DNA of 64,000 nucleotides from assembly GCA_033557465.1 (NCBI GenBank), contig CM066031.1, positions 1,068,550,444 through 1,068,614,443 on the forward strand, given 5' to 3'. The position numbers were made by a program, and so were the translations under genes. The notes under the pieces were generated by a model. That model worked only from the letters and a program-made list of their open reading frames with translations, made no database searches and was not told the origin of the DNA. Each line of letters starts with the position of its first letter. Positions within the stretch are counted from its first letter, which is position 1. Shown here one piece after another: positions 45,030 through 55,602 of this stretch. This DNA is from Ichthyophis bannanicus (taxonomy: Eukaryota; Chordata; Amphibia; Gymnophiona; Ichthyophiidae).

Positions 45030-45468
45030 GTAGCCCACTGGTTACTTCACTGACTGTGGAGGCAGAGGTCATGGGTTTGATCCCACAGTGGTGTTATTTG
45101 ATAGGGCTGTCTGAGGCATTTCCTTTTTTAATTTAAATTAGTGCTGCCAGTAAAAACACCCTTACAGTGCTGTAACCTTAAGGTGCCTCATAAGGCGCCC
45201 TATAGGGAACATTATAAGGTGCCTAGGCGGACAGTGCACTTTATAATGTGCCCTCTGGAGTGCCTTATAGGGCACCTTAGGTTACGGCACTGTGAGGGTG
45301 TATTTGCTGGCAGCACTAATTTAAATTAAAAAAGAAAATGCTTCAGACAGCACTTATTTAAAGGGTAATGCCTCAGACAGCCTTACTCATTAAGCCCACT
45401 GGGGGATTGAACTCATGACCCCTGTTTCATCAGTGAATGCATTAACCATTGTGCTACACCTCTGTTGC
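45030..45468. repeat. Inverted pair of tRNA-headed SINEs forming a 440-bp palindrome
   Basis: The left head has A box TAGCCCACTGG (45031-45041) and B box GGTTTGATCCC (45074-45084). The right head, in antisense, has A box TAGCACAATGG and B box AGTTCAATCCC. Between them, long inverted arms meet (TTTAATTTAAATTAGTGCTG and its complement at 45310-45330, then ACCTTAAGGTGCC ... GGCACCTTAGGTTAC). The whole can fold into one hairpin. Confidence 0.75.
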
Positions 45469-45675
45469 TGTGTTTGTAGGTCAGCGCGCCTAATTAAGGC
45501 TAATGCGTGTTAACGTGCCACGGCTCCCTCTATCGCATGATAATGGACTTTATCGCACGATAACCCGAAATGCTACCTTAAGACCTGAACGCCCACTACC
45601 TTATATGGCATTTGTCACAGTAAGACTGCAACTAACGCCGGTAACATTAAGACGGTTTAGTAAACATACCCCTTA

Positions 45676-46011
45676 GGCTTCGTCGTGGATAACATGGTAA
45701 AACCCTCCGCCCAGTGTGCAGCGGCAGCCAAGAGAGCAAAAAGAATGCTAGGTATAATAAGGAAAGGAATGGAGAATAAAACAAAGGATATTGTAATGCC
45801 TCTGTATCGTTCCATGGTGCGACCGCACTTTGAATATTTTGTCCATTTCTGTTCACCGTATTTTAAAAAGAATTTAGCATTATTAGAAAAGGTACAGAGA
45901 AGAGCCACCAAAATGGTAAAAGGGATGGAAGGATACCCCTATGAAGAGAGGCTAAAAAGGTTAAGGCTCTTCAACCTGGAAAAGAGACGGCTGAGTGGAG
46001 ATATGATATAG
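45676..46011 (+). pseudogene. CR1 RT C-terminal part after the DNA element
   Basis: CR1 coding resumes at the TTA duplication. It gives KRAKRMLGIIRKGMENKTKD, SMVRPHFEYFVHFCSPYFKK, LEKVQRRATKMVKGMEGYPY and LRLFNLEKRRLSGDMI, ending in a stop. Remaining ORF2 C-terminus (about 46015-46215) is in broken frames. Confidence 0.88.
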
Positions 46012-46215
46012 GACTATAAATTAATGAAAGGAATGGAACAGATAAATGTACACTGATTTTTTACGCCATCAAAATATACAAAGGCTAGGGGGCATGCAAT
46101 GAAGCTACAGGTAACCTATTTAAGACTAATAAGAGAAAATATTTTTTCTCTCAACGTGTAATCAAACTCTGGAATTTGCTACTGGAGGATGTAGTAAAAG
46201 CTGTTAGTGTAGCCG

Positions 46216-46430
46216 GGTTTAAAAAAGGTTTGGACAAGTTCCTGGAGGAAAGGTCCATAAACCATTATTAAAATGGACCCAGAATATCCACTGCTTGCCC
46301 CCGTACAAGCACTGTGGAACCAAACTGCTAGGTACTTGTAGCCTAGATTGGCCACTGTTGGAAACAAGATATGCCATACTGAGTCAGACCATCCATCAAG
46401 CCCAGTATCCTATGTTCTTATTTGTGTTCT
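46216..46430 (+). repeat. CR1 3' UTR and tail
   Basis: Contains AGCCTAGATTGGCCACTG, ATGCCATACTGAGTCAGACC and CAAGCCCAGTATCC, ending TATGTTCTTAT. The antisense copy at 32605-32945 is the same subfamily. Confidence 0.82.
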
Positions 46431-47439
46431 GTGTTAGGACTAATGGTCTGTTAACAGTGCATGTATAGATTATTCTAACAGTATTTTACTAGGGCGATTG
46501 GGTCTCTGAGTCCTAGTTAGTTCTGTATTTTTCTTGGAAGAGAGATGTTTTATTTTTTTCTGGAATTCGGTCAGGTCTGAGTATAGTGTCTTCTGGCTAG
46601 GATGACCAGCACAGTTCATGCTACAATTGTTCTGAAGAGTACTTCATGTTGGTACGTTCTTGGAGGTAAACCTGTCAGGTGCACTTTTGTTTTGAGGCAA
46701 AAGTAGCCTCAGAGTGCCTTAATATAGCATGTATTATTCTCACATGTGTGAATGCAGCTCACTATTCGCGAAGTCTGCACCAGTGAAGTAATGGTGTGAA
46801 GAGATCTCACTGGGAAAGAAATTGGGACTGGTATAAAATCCTTTCCCCTTAGGCAGTCTGGATCTTTGGCTCTAGCTGCCATTGCACTACAAGGGAGGAG
46901 TAAGAATTTTTGGCTAACCTTTGGTTACGTGGACAGCTTAGGTTTAAGGAAAATTCAAGCAGCTGCTTGATAAGAGAAAGCCTTGGAGTATCAAGAAGGG
47001 GAAGGGCATCACTGGATCAGGGAAAGAAAAGAAGAGGACAGAGCAGAAGACCCTAGGGAATGAGACAAGAAGGGCCAGATTCTACTCCAGTGGTTTCAAT
47101 CACATCTGCGTCCAGCATCCAGCTCCAAAACTGGCATTTGTGGGAATGAAGGAGAGAGGATTCCCCAGACTCAGGGAAGGCTATTGTTTTGATCCTTAAA
47201 AACTTTCAGTAAACCTTTGGTTTAGAGTAAAACCTGGCGTGGATTAAATTACTAGAAGTGGTGGGGTGCGAATTGAGTGGATCCCTGGAGTCAACGGTCT
47301 CCCAGTTAAGATGGTCCCAAGCTAAAACTCAAACAATCCAGAGAGTTAAACCTGAACTCTACAGTGCTATCCCTTTAAAGTCGTACCTATGTTTTGCCAC
47401 ACCACAGAAAATAGCTGCAGTGAGAGTCCCCAGACTGGT
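46431..47439. other. No gene seen
   Basis: Unassigned sequence with short open frames. Confidence 0.4.
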
Positions 47440-48292
47440 TGGGGCTATCTAGGATATAGAAGAATGCTATCTGGGAGTCATACTTGACCAACACCTCTCA
47501 TTTTCATCCCATATCAGCAAACTCACCATGAACATTTACTTTAAAATTAAATCTCTTTGTCACCTTAAATCCTTACTCGAATATAATGATTTTCATTCCA
47601 TACTTCAGGCTCTCATCTTCCCACATGTTGATTATTGTAATATTGCCCTTCAAACCCTCCCTAATTCCTCAATTCACCTGCTTCAACTAGCCTTGAACAA
47701 AGCTGCACGCATTCTTACTAGTAGTTCAAGAGCAGATCATATCTCGCCCACACTCAAGCAGTTGCACGGATTGCCTGTCATTCAGAGAATCAAGTACAAG
47801 TCTTGTTTAATGATATTCACGGCAACTCATGATCTCACTGCAGTGTTTCTTCAATCACTTATAAGAAGAACACCCGACAACGGGTCCAGAAGATCCATTT
47901 CACTTAGCACTCTGTATACTAGGACTTCATGTGCCCCTCGAGGAGAACTTTCTCTTTGTTTGCACCAGCTCTTTGGAACAAGATTCCAGACTACCTTCGT
48001 GCTGCTAATGATTTAATGACTTTTAGAAGAATTCTTAAAATGTATCTCTTTATTGAATGCTTTGATGTGAAATGAAGTCTCACTTTCCTAACACATTATC
48101 TTTCTGATGTATATGTTTCCCAGTGGCTTTAATTTCATAACCACTTTATATAGTTTTTTCATTCAACTTAGCTTTTCTTTAATGATCTTTGTAAAGTCAT
48201 TTATTGGCTATTTTCTGTTCTTTTGTAAACCACTTTGACTTTTAGAATTAGTGGTATATAAGCACAGCTAAATAAATAAATAAATAAATAAT
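47440..48292 (+). mobile_element. L2-clade LINE 3' end with complete tail
   Basis: An open frame of 162 codons (47528-48016) follows ECYLGVILDQHLSFSSHISK in another frame. It reads ILQALIFPHVDYCNIALQTL, then LHGLPVIQRIKYKSCLMIFT and NGSRRSISL, the L2 thumb. The usual ALWN.LP block is recognisable but out of frame near 47960. The 3' UTR ends with ACCACTTTGAC ... AGTGGTATATAAG and AAATAAATAAATAAATAAATA. Confidence 0.87.
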
Positions 48293-48950
48293 GGAGTTCT
48301 CAGAAAATCTTAAAATCAAACCCCGGTATTTCTCTGTTCTTGCCAGTTTGCAATAATCAAGATTTCTTCTTTGCTTCGCTGCCAGCTGTTTTTTCTTTGA
48401 ACCTGGTACTGTAGAGGAATCAAAATAATATAAGATGGCAGGAAATAGGAAACAGATGGCTCATTGATATCCAGACATTTGCAAGTAAATTTAAAATTAA
48501 ACAAGGAGGACTTTTGTGTCTATATCAGATTATGGCAGTAGGGTGAGCACAAGCCTAAAAGATACAGGAAGGTCATCTCTAAACCATCATTAGATCCCAG
48601 TAATGAAGTTCAAGCAAGTAAATATTTCTAGCTCTAACCTGTAGAGACAGATTTTAATAGAATATGCTAATAAATTTTAGGTGATATGGTGCTCAAACTG
48701 AATGCAGAGATTAAGAAAATATCATACTAGACATCTCTGTAACATTTATGTTGAGTTGGGATAATTATATTTGGTCTGCTAATGTGCCTTATTTGGTATC
48801 ATGATCCCTAGTGGTAGTATCACGACACAACTGCTAGGGAGTCAGAGACATTTTAAACCCAGATATTGACAAGGCAGGAGAATCTGGGGACTATATACCA
48901 AGAGCCCTAAGCAAGAGCTTGGGGAGGATTCTGGAAAGGTGTGGGGGCAG
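48293..48950. other. No gene seen
   Basis: Unassigned, AT-rich. Confidence 0.4.
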
Positions 48951-49212
48951 TGGTGGGATTCGACCAGTTTGGCCCTGTTTGGGTGAACTGTTTCCTGCCA
49001 TGGGCAGCATTCACTGATGCCATCAAACCATTGGCAGCTAGTGGGATCGGACTGCTGGTCCACCAAGGAGTTGCTGCCCTGTGTTTGCTGCCAGCAGCCT
49101 TAGAGTGCGGCACCGGAAATGAAAACGTGTGTTATGCTGCTACCCACTCGGTTCTGGCAGTGGTGGGATTCGATACGAACCAGTTCCTGTTCGGATCGAA
49201 TCCCGCCACTGG
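48951..49212. mobile_element. hAT-like MITE with CAGTGGTGGG ends
   Basis: It begins CAGTGGTGGGATTCGA and ends TCGAATCCCGCCACTG, a 16-base inverted repeat with one mismatch. The last 55 bases (49158-49212) themselves form a palindrome beginning with the same 16 bases. TGTGGGGG flanks the left end and recurs two bases beyond the right end, an imperfect 8-bp duplication. Ends and duplication length suggest hAT. Confidence 0.65.
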
Positions 49213-49384
49213 ATGTGGGGGAGGGGGGGTTCTGGAGGGGGGTTCATGGTTTTAAATGTGTGCTGGGGGGTTTGACTTAGGTTTGCACATGCTCTAGACC
49301 CCACGTCTAAACTGGTAGCATAGCACTTGTGTATGCCCCAGGGTGGGTGCAAAAAATGATGTGGATAATTTTATGTTTGTGTTG
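49213..49384. other. No gene seen
   Basis: Short unassigned spacer with a G-rich start. Confidence 0.4.
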
Positions 49385-49582
49385 CAGGGGTTTCAACCCA
49401 GTCCTCGGGGAACCCTAGGCCAGTCAGGTTTTCAGGGTTCCTAGAATGAATATGCATGAGAAAGATTTGCATGTTCTGCCTTCATTGTATGCAAATCTAT
49501 CTTATGCATATTCATTGTGGGAATCCTGAAAACCTGACTGGCCTACGGTTTCCCCGAGGACTGGGTTGAAAACCTATGGTGT
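49385..49582. mobile_element. Hairpin MITE, best-preserved palindrome, with two octamer motifs
   Basis: Left arm GGTTTCAACCCAGTCCTCGG and CAGTCAGGTTTTCAGG pair with right-arm CCTGAAAACCTGACTGGCC and CCGAGGACTGGGTTGAAAAC. The centre carries ATTTGCAT (49465-49472) and ATGCAAAT (49489-49496) facing each other across TTCTGCCTTCATTGT. No coding capacity. Confidence 0.9.
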
Positions 49583-50034
49583 AGTGTATATTGCCATTGT
49601 AAAATAGGGAATACACATGTAGATATTTGGCCTAGCCAAGCCATGCTTCCTTAGAATCTCTGGCCAGTACTGCTAAAGTGGTTGGCTGGCGTCACTTTAA
49701 ATTACTCTTGCATATTCAGTGCCTGAAACTAAATATCTGGTTGCACCGTATTGCTCTTTTGCAATCCAGTTAGTGGTGATATTCATCCACTAACCGGATT
49801 GCAAACCTGCCTAAAATTAGGACAGCCTTTCACCTGTTCTAACTTTAGGTAGTTAGCTAACTGGTCAGTGCTGCCCTTTCTTTCCCAGAATACCCATTGT
49901 CAACTGGATAGCAATAGGCCTTTAAGCCACTTAGGGAGGATATTCAGCGGCACTAAATTGGTTAGTTTCTCTAAATATCCTGGTCAGCGGGATTTATGTG
50001 GTTTCCAGGTCTGCAAACCACATAAATCCCTTTG
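49583..50034. other. No gene seen; local inverted repeats
   Basis: A palindrome with GGGATTTATGTGGTTT ... AAACCACATAAATCCC lies at 49989-50030. CAATCCAGTTAGTGG and CCACTAACCGGATTG face each other at 49761-49804. No coding sequence. Confidence 0.45.
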
Positions 50035-50550
50035 AATATGCCCCAAGCAATCAAGAAATACAATGATACACTGCTCTTGGCCGAATAGCTATGAAGGACC
50101 TGGATAAGATTTTCAAGTATAAAGATGCATCTATGTGTACAAATATTTGACTTCTCCAAGTCATGGTATCTCAATAACATTGTATGAATGCAAAAGTTGG
50201 ACAGTGAAGAAGAAAGAGGAAGAAAAATCAGTGTTTTTGAATTATGGGGTTGGCAAAGAATACTGTTATACCATGGACTGCCTGAAGAACAAATAAATCA
50301 ATACTAGAGGAGATCAAACCTAAGCTTTCCTTAGAAGCTCAAACAACAAGACTTTGACCTTCATATTTTGGACATCGTGCTTTGCAAGGTTGAAGGTCAA
50401 TGCAAACGAGGAAGACCTGCAATGAGATGGATTGATACAGTAACAGCATCTATGGAAATCACTGAAGACCGAACACAATTTAGGACAACTATCCACAGGG
50501 TTGCCATGAGTCGACATCAATTTGACAGCATTTAACAACAACAACATGTG
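50035..50550 (+). repeat. RTE-clade LINE C-terminal fragment
   Basis: Broken translation follows IALGRIAMKDLDKIFK, then a damaged SWTVKK...W segment and C.RGRPAMRWIDTVTASM-like sequence. It ends with the RTE 3' end (ATCCACAGGGTTGCCATGAG) and AACAACAACA. Confidence 0.82.
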
Positions 50551-50819
50551 ATAGGGGAGTACATGGCCAAAAAAAGTTCAATTCATGCTTATTTTAAACA
50601 AATTTTTCCCGATTTTTGGACATTTGTTGTTAGATATTTTTTGCACATTTAATATATGTATGCTAAAACCTTTTTACTAATACAGATTAATTGTAGATGT
50701 GTTAATTCATAGGAATATGTACATTTAAATGATTTGTATATATCAACTGTGACAAATGAAAAGCTCTAGTATGTGATATAAAAGTGTAAATGCCTCTGCT
50801 TACATGTGAAGATGCTTCT
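50551..50819. other. No gene seen
   Basis: AT-rich spacer between RTE and CR1 fragments. Confidence 0.4.
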
Positions 50820-51590
50820 AAAATAACAGAGAAACATGATGGCAAAAAAAGTCCACATGGCCTATCTAGTCTGCCCTTCCATATCAACCACTATAACAGT
50901 CCTCTTTTTTCCCTTTAGAGATTCTCTGTGTTTGTTCCGTGCTTTTTTGAATTCAGATACTGTCCTCATCTCTACCACCTCCACTGGGAGACTATTCCAC
51001 GCATCTACCACTCTTTCTGTAAAGAAATATTTCTGCATATTACTCCTGAGTCTATCCCCTTTCACCCTCATTCTATGTCCCCTCGTAGCAGAGCTTGCTT
51101 TCAATCAAAAGAGGCTCTCCTCCTGTGCATTTATGCCATGGAGGTATTTAAATGTCTCAGTCATATCACCTCTATCCCGCCTTTGCTCTAAAGCATACAT
51201 ATTAAGATCCTTAAGTCTGTCCTCATATGCTTTATAACAAAGACCACTAACCATTTTAGTAGCCACCCTCTGGACCGCCTCCAACCTGTTTATATCCTTT
51301 TGAAGGTGCGGTCTCCAGAACTGCACACAATACTCCAAATGAGGTCGCACCAAAGACCTATACAGAGGCACTAACTCCTCCTTTCTTCTGCTGGCCATTC
51401 CTCTCCCTACGCACCCAAGCATCCTTCTAGATTTTACTGCCACCTTTTCTACCTGTTTAGCTACTTTAAGGTCATCAGACACAATCACGCCTAGGTCCCT
51501 TTCTTCTTTTATGGATAGAAGTACTTCACCCCCTATACTATATAACCTCCTTATAGCATGGTAAATGATAGCAGAAACCAGTAGACAGCA
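50820..51590 (-). pseudogene. CR1 RT C-terminal part and 3' end
   Basis: Two minus-strand open frames carry RRLYSIGGEVLLSIKEERDL, SLVRPHLEYCVQFWRPHLQK, MVSGLCYKAYEDRLKDLNMY (51605-51105) and then MRVKGDRLRSNMQKYFFTER, VVDAWNSLPVEVVEM (51104-50862). They are separated by a single stop at about 51103. It is closely similar in translation to the copy at 33883-33098, hence the same subfamily. No residues upstream of the YSIGGE block. Confidence 0.9.
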
Positions 51591-53504
51591 GAAACCAGCT
51601 GACACATTCAGTCCACCCTTTTATTTTTGTTCATGCTATTAAAGACATATCTTAGTTGCCCGCCATAGAGTTTGACCACTTTCAAGACAGCAGTCTTTAT
51701 TCAAAACCTTTTTTGTTGACTACCTTCTCTATACAGCACCATCTTGAGTAGATAAGCATTCAAGCATCCCTGTTTAATTCAATTTCAGCACCTTTCTATT
51801 TCAGTGTCTAACCACAAAGCTTTGTAATGATCAAACAATATCAATTAAGCTAGGCAGTTTCCCAAACATTTCGCCTCTTAGACCTCCAATGGTACTCTAG
51901 CACCATCAGCCTGCTACATTAATCCAATCTGTCTCCAGGTAGTTTTAGCTTTTACAGAATGGCAAATTTAACAAACATCAATCCTAACTATTATGTCACA
52001 TCATATTACATTTCTGTTTATAACCTTCAGGACCCCTCTTTCATGGCTCATCAATATTGATTTTACCAGTCTGAAGCTAAAGTTCTAAAGCCATGTATGC
52101 TGGTAGAGGAGTGATTTTCCTGTAGAAATGAGTTTTTGTAAAAACGCCCACCGTATTTGCGGTAAAATTACACACATTTGAAGTGGGATTTTAGAAAGGA
52201 CGTGCCATCAGCTGGGGGAATGTGCAAACAGGAACATGTTGCTAATGGATCTCATTTCAGAACCAGGCCTGTGAACATTCGGGCCCCATCTGAAATCGTT
52301 ATGTGAATGTCTTTCCAGGAAGTTGAACATAAGTTGCAAGACTGCCAACCACAGTGCATGTAAAATATGCCAATGCAGCCATGCAGGGACCTGTTTTTAG
52401 AAATGGGGACATGGAAATGCATGCATGAGGTGAAGTACGCATGTATGTACTGGCACACAGAGGTTCCGCATGAGGACACAGGGAGCTGAGCAATGGCAAC
52501 ATGGCAGCACAGTTTCAGCAGGGTCAAGACATGAAAGCTCTGTCAGATTGTCATTACTAATGAGAAAGTGCTGTATCTGCAAAAGGATACAGGGCTGCCT
52601 GCCAGGAGGCACAATGGGTCTGGCAGCAGATCTGCCAGACCTTTGCTCAGTAAGTTCCAAAATTGCTGTGTACATAGGGGATGCTTTGAGATCTAAGCAA
52701 AAGCTGAGGGCAGAGGGATAGAGGCAGGTAAGGCAAGGAAGCGAGGAGCCTCTTTTGTCCTGGATCAGTCAGAAGCCAGAAATATGTAGGGAATAGCCAA
52801 CGTAAGGTGACACCAAAAGTCTAGTTGCAGCAGTCAAACAGTAAACAAAGTGGGAGTGCACATTATGGTGGCCCTGTGGGTAAAGGGGAAAGGTGGCAGC
52901 AGACCCTCTCAACATAGCAGAGTGAAGTGCATGATGCATGGAAGCGAGGATAGTATAAAGGGTACAGTTAATGTCAGCAACCTGGAAAGGAGGAAGGCCA
53001 GGCTGGAATCATGTCACAACCACAGGTGTAGGCACGTGGAGATCGCACTGTGCACCAGGAGGATGCCTATAGAGTATCCTAAGCCAGACAGTAAAAACAT
53101 GCACTCACAGAAACACTAGTAAAATGCATCACACAGAGGTGTGCAGCCAGCACTGCACAGAAGGCACTATAGGAGCAAGAATGGTTTATAGTTTGTGATT
53201 ATGGTTTATTGTATTTGATTATCACCCTTTGCAAGTGGTTTACATAATCAAGATTAAAATATAGATAAAGATTGGAGTAAGTACATCAAATATTAAAACA
53301 AAGAGAATGGAGCATGGATCCACCTCCCACCTGAAGGCAGGATAGGACCTGTGCACCACAAACATCATAGCAAGCAATGTGCTTAAAGAGCAGCATAACT
53401 CACTGAGCGACACATGGTATGACAGAGAGGGATGACAGGGGATGTAGGCCTTGCAGAATGGCCCCACTTAGTATGTCATATATTTCCCTTTCTCACAGGA
53501 AATT
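51591..53504. other. No gene seen
   Basis: About 1.9 kb unassigned. 53185-53260 has an L2-like tail remnant (TTTGCAAGTGGTTTACATAA, antisense) of low confidence. Open frames are short. Confidence 0.4.
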
Positions 53505-53950
53505 CAGCATATAGCAGGACATCAAATTGTCCACTATTTCAATTTCTTCTCCATCAAAAATGAACTTACTGATTTTGCCAGTTGTCAAGATCGTTGTCTT
53601 CTTTACATTAAGGTGCAGGCCCATTTTAAGACTATATTCCTTGATCTTGAGAAGCAAATGTTTCAGATCGCCTTCATTAATGTGGTATCAGTAGCACAGC
53701 GAAGGTTGTTGATGAGTCTTCCACTAATCTTCACACTTCATCTTCATACAGTCCTGCTTCTCTGCTGATTTGTTCTGCATATAAATTAAACAGGTAAGAG
53801 AGAAAGTATGCAGCCTTGTCGTACATCTTTGAACAGGACAAGGATAAACAGAATGGTTTTAAAATCAACAAACTGTTGCTTCTTGATCTTTGTAAATTTT
53901 GTGAAAGAGAACTATCAGGTGAGTAGTATAATGGGTACACTACTCGTCAA
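53505..53950 (-). repeat. RTE-clade LINE RT fragment
   Basis: Antisense to 34650-34960. On the minus strand YLFNLYAEQISREAGLYEDE (53830-53733) matches the RT block before motif C, followed by damaged sequence corresponding to LRYADD, LNVKKT and the VDN segment. No intact motif. Confidence 0.8.
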
Positions 53951-53974
53951 ACTGATTGACAGGTGAGATAAGGA

Positions 53975-54340
53975 TGACAGGAGACAATCAGCGTTCACTT
54001 CCGATGTATGTCCCGCCTTAAGCCATGCCCCCTCCCATAGAAGTGAATAGTGATCTAGCCCTGCCACTCATGCCACCAGGCGTGGCCACAGCCCCCACTT
54101 TGACATGCCCCTCCACCCCGCCCCCAAGGATGACATCATCCAATCAGCGCCCACTTCTGGGTTTGTGCCACACGCACACCCCACCCCACAATGTTGGCAT
54201 TAGCCAATCAGCACCCACCTCTGGGTTTGTGTCACACCCACATCCTCCCACCCTCAACCACGCCCCTGCCTACATCATCGGAAATGACATCACCGGAAAC
54301 AGGGTGTCATCGGAAATGGACAGTGTCGCTTGTCGATTAC
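53975..54340 (+). promoter_or_regulatory. CCAAT/GC-box/ETS-type motif cluster with a 63-bp duplication
   Basis: CCAATCAGCGCCCACTTCTG (54141) and CCAATCAGCACCCACCTCTG (54204) are tandem copies 63 bases apart, each followed by GGTTTGTG and CACAC. A third, weaker copy (CAATCAGCGTTCACTTC) starts near 53985. Downstream, CGGAAATGACATCACCGGAA and TCATCGGAAATGG give three CGGAAA-type sites next to TGACATCA, with CCCCGCCCCC (54117) and CCACGCCCC upstream. This is promoter-like, but no gene is assigned to it. Confidence 0.45.
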
Positions 54341-55034
54341 ATCTGCGGAAGCAGAGTGACTGACTCCGGAAATGTGTTTTGCTTCTGGTTAATGCTGCCA
54401 TCTGCAAAAGCAGGAACCCTGGAAAACAAAACCAAAATGCTTTTCTCTCCCCCACTGCCCCAGTTCTGTTTTCACACAAAGCAGTGCAAGGCTTTTATGT
54501 GTATTGCAGGCTATTTAGAACTGATTGTTAACCCTCTGGTAGCAGCAGCAGCAGGAACACAAACCTGTATCTGTACAGCATTTGGTATACAGGCTTTTCT
54601 TTACAAATGTTAAACCTCAATTAACACATCTTTGTTAGAGAAACCAGTGCTGTCCATGTGATAGAATTTTGCTTTTAAGACCTCATGGTTAGAGAGAAGT
54701 ATTCTGGCAGTCCTGTAGTTCAGACTGAAATACAGAGAGAGACCTGAGTTCAAATCCCACTACTACTGGACATGCCTCTAGGAAAGGATATGGTAGCGTG
54801 TGATTGGTAGTGTGGTGGCGAGACTGTAGTGGAGCCCAGGGAAATGGATAGAAAACAGACATTTACCTCTAAGCAGAAGAATAGTTCAGGGAGTTTTGAC
54901 TTTGAAACTCCAGCCATGGAAAAAAACCACACACATAGAGTTGCTGAGTGCAAGCCATGCCCTAGCTCCAAGGCAATCAGGTAGGTAATGGGGAACACCC
55001 GGGGGTGGAGTTTGAAGCAATAGGGCAGCCCCAG
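54341..55034. other. No gene seen; part resembles the 56.37-kb promoter repeat
   Basis: GGATATGGTAGCGTGTGATTGG (54786-54807) resembles GGATATGGTAACACGTGATTGG at 56366-56387. A B-box-like GAGTTCAAATCCC lies near 54750. No coding assignment. Confidence 0.4.
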
Positions 55035-55135
55035 TCATTTAAGCCTGAGGAAACAGGAAGAGAGGAGACAACCGGGGAACCAGGAAGAGAAGGGACAACC
55101 GAGGAACCAGGAGGAGAAGGGGAAGGTTCTTGCAA
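55035..55135. repeat. Short tandem repeat, about 27-bp unit
   Basis: GAACCAGGAAGAGAAGGGAC-type units repeat about three times (55045, 55075, 55102), each followed by AACCGRGG. Confidence 0.65.
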
Positions 55136-55302
55136 GAAAGCTGAGAGGGAGGTGTTCTAGAAGCAGCCTCAGGAAAGGTTCTCGTTGCAGCCAGCACACA
55201 GGAAACTACAGCTCTGAAGGAAGCCCATGTTGTAGGAGCATTACAGCAGGCCCTGAAGACAGGAGGGTTTATCCTGAGGAAAGTGCTGTCTTTGAGCAGG
55301 GC

Positions 55303-55602
55303 ATGGGCGTGGTCGTGCCAGAACCTGAGGGAAGAGCTGCACCTCGAGGAAGGTCTGTAAAGAGCTCTGTTACTAGAAGTAAGGTGAGCCCATTTGAAAC
55401 CTTGCATAGTTTATTGAAGGATAAGAATTCCCTCAGCCCTTCCAACATTCCTCAACCTAGAAAGAGGTCTCATTGGGAGAAGGTTTTAAGGTTATTAGAA
55501 GAAATAAAACCTGAAATCCCACAAGCTGATTCCAGCCAGATGCTAACTGATGCCGAATATGAGAGCATGCCGACTCTCAAATGGACTGTTCTCTGTGTGT
55601 AA
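55303..55602 (+). CDS. Unrecognised open reading frame, 99 codons
   Basis: A basic, Ser/Pro/Lys-rich protein would start at ATG 55303 and end at the TAA of 55600-55602. It contains a possible helix (HWEKVLRLLEEIKPEI). I do not recognise it, and I see no intron signals or promoter tied to it. It might be a chance open frame in a decayed element. It lies 0.9 kb upstream of the viral remnant on the same strand, but nothing shows it belongs there. Confidence 0.25.
   Translation: MGVVVPEPEGRAAPRGRSVKSSVTRSKVSPFETLHSLLKDKNSLSPSNIPQPRKRSHWEKVLRLLEEIKPEIPQADSSQMLTDAEYESMPTLKWTVLCV

Larger units (their letters stand above)
41792..45672. mobile_element. Harbinger-like non-autonomous DNA element, 3.88 kb
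   Basis: The left end is GAGGTATGTTTACTAAA and the right end (antisense) is GGGGTATGTTTACTAAACCG. The three bases TTA occur on both sides (41789-41791 and 45673-45675). This 3-bp TTA duplication and short terminal repeat fit the PIF/Harbinger superfamily. CR1 coding sequence is continuous in frame on either side of the element with one TTA counted once, which fixes the boundaries. Inside I see no transposase, only short frames, a hairpin MITE and three tRNA-like segments. Confidence 0.85.
39601..46430 (+). mobile_element. CR1 LINE spanning ORF1 to 3' UTR, split by a DNA transposon
   Basis: Segments occur in the normal CR1 order on one strand: ORF1 (39650-40325), ORF2 endonuclease start (about 40690-40850), RT (41275-41791), RT C-terminus (45676-46011) and 3' UTR (to about 46430). 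A 3.88-kb Harbinger-like element sits between the last RT pieces. 40851-41270 is a foreign GC-rich segment that replaces most of the endonuclease and early RT. Confidence 0.85.

Noticed and set aside
45031..45084. Functional tRNA gene
   Set aside because: A and B boxes are present but no cloverleaf with a proper acceptor stem and anticodon arm can be drawn; it fits a SINE head better.
54740..54770. tRNA or SINE head from GAGTTCAAATCCC
   Set aside because: The B box is isolated; no A box at the right distance and no core or tail follows.
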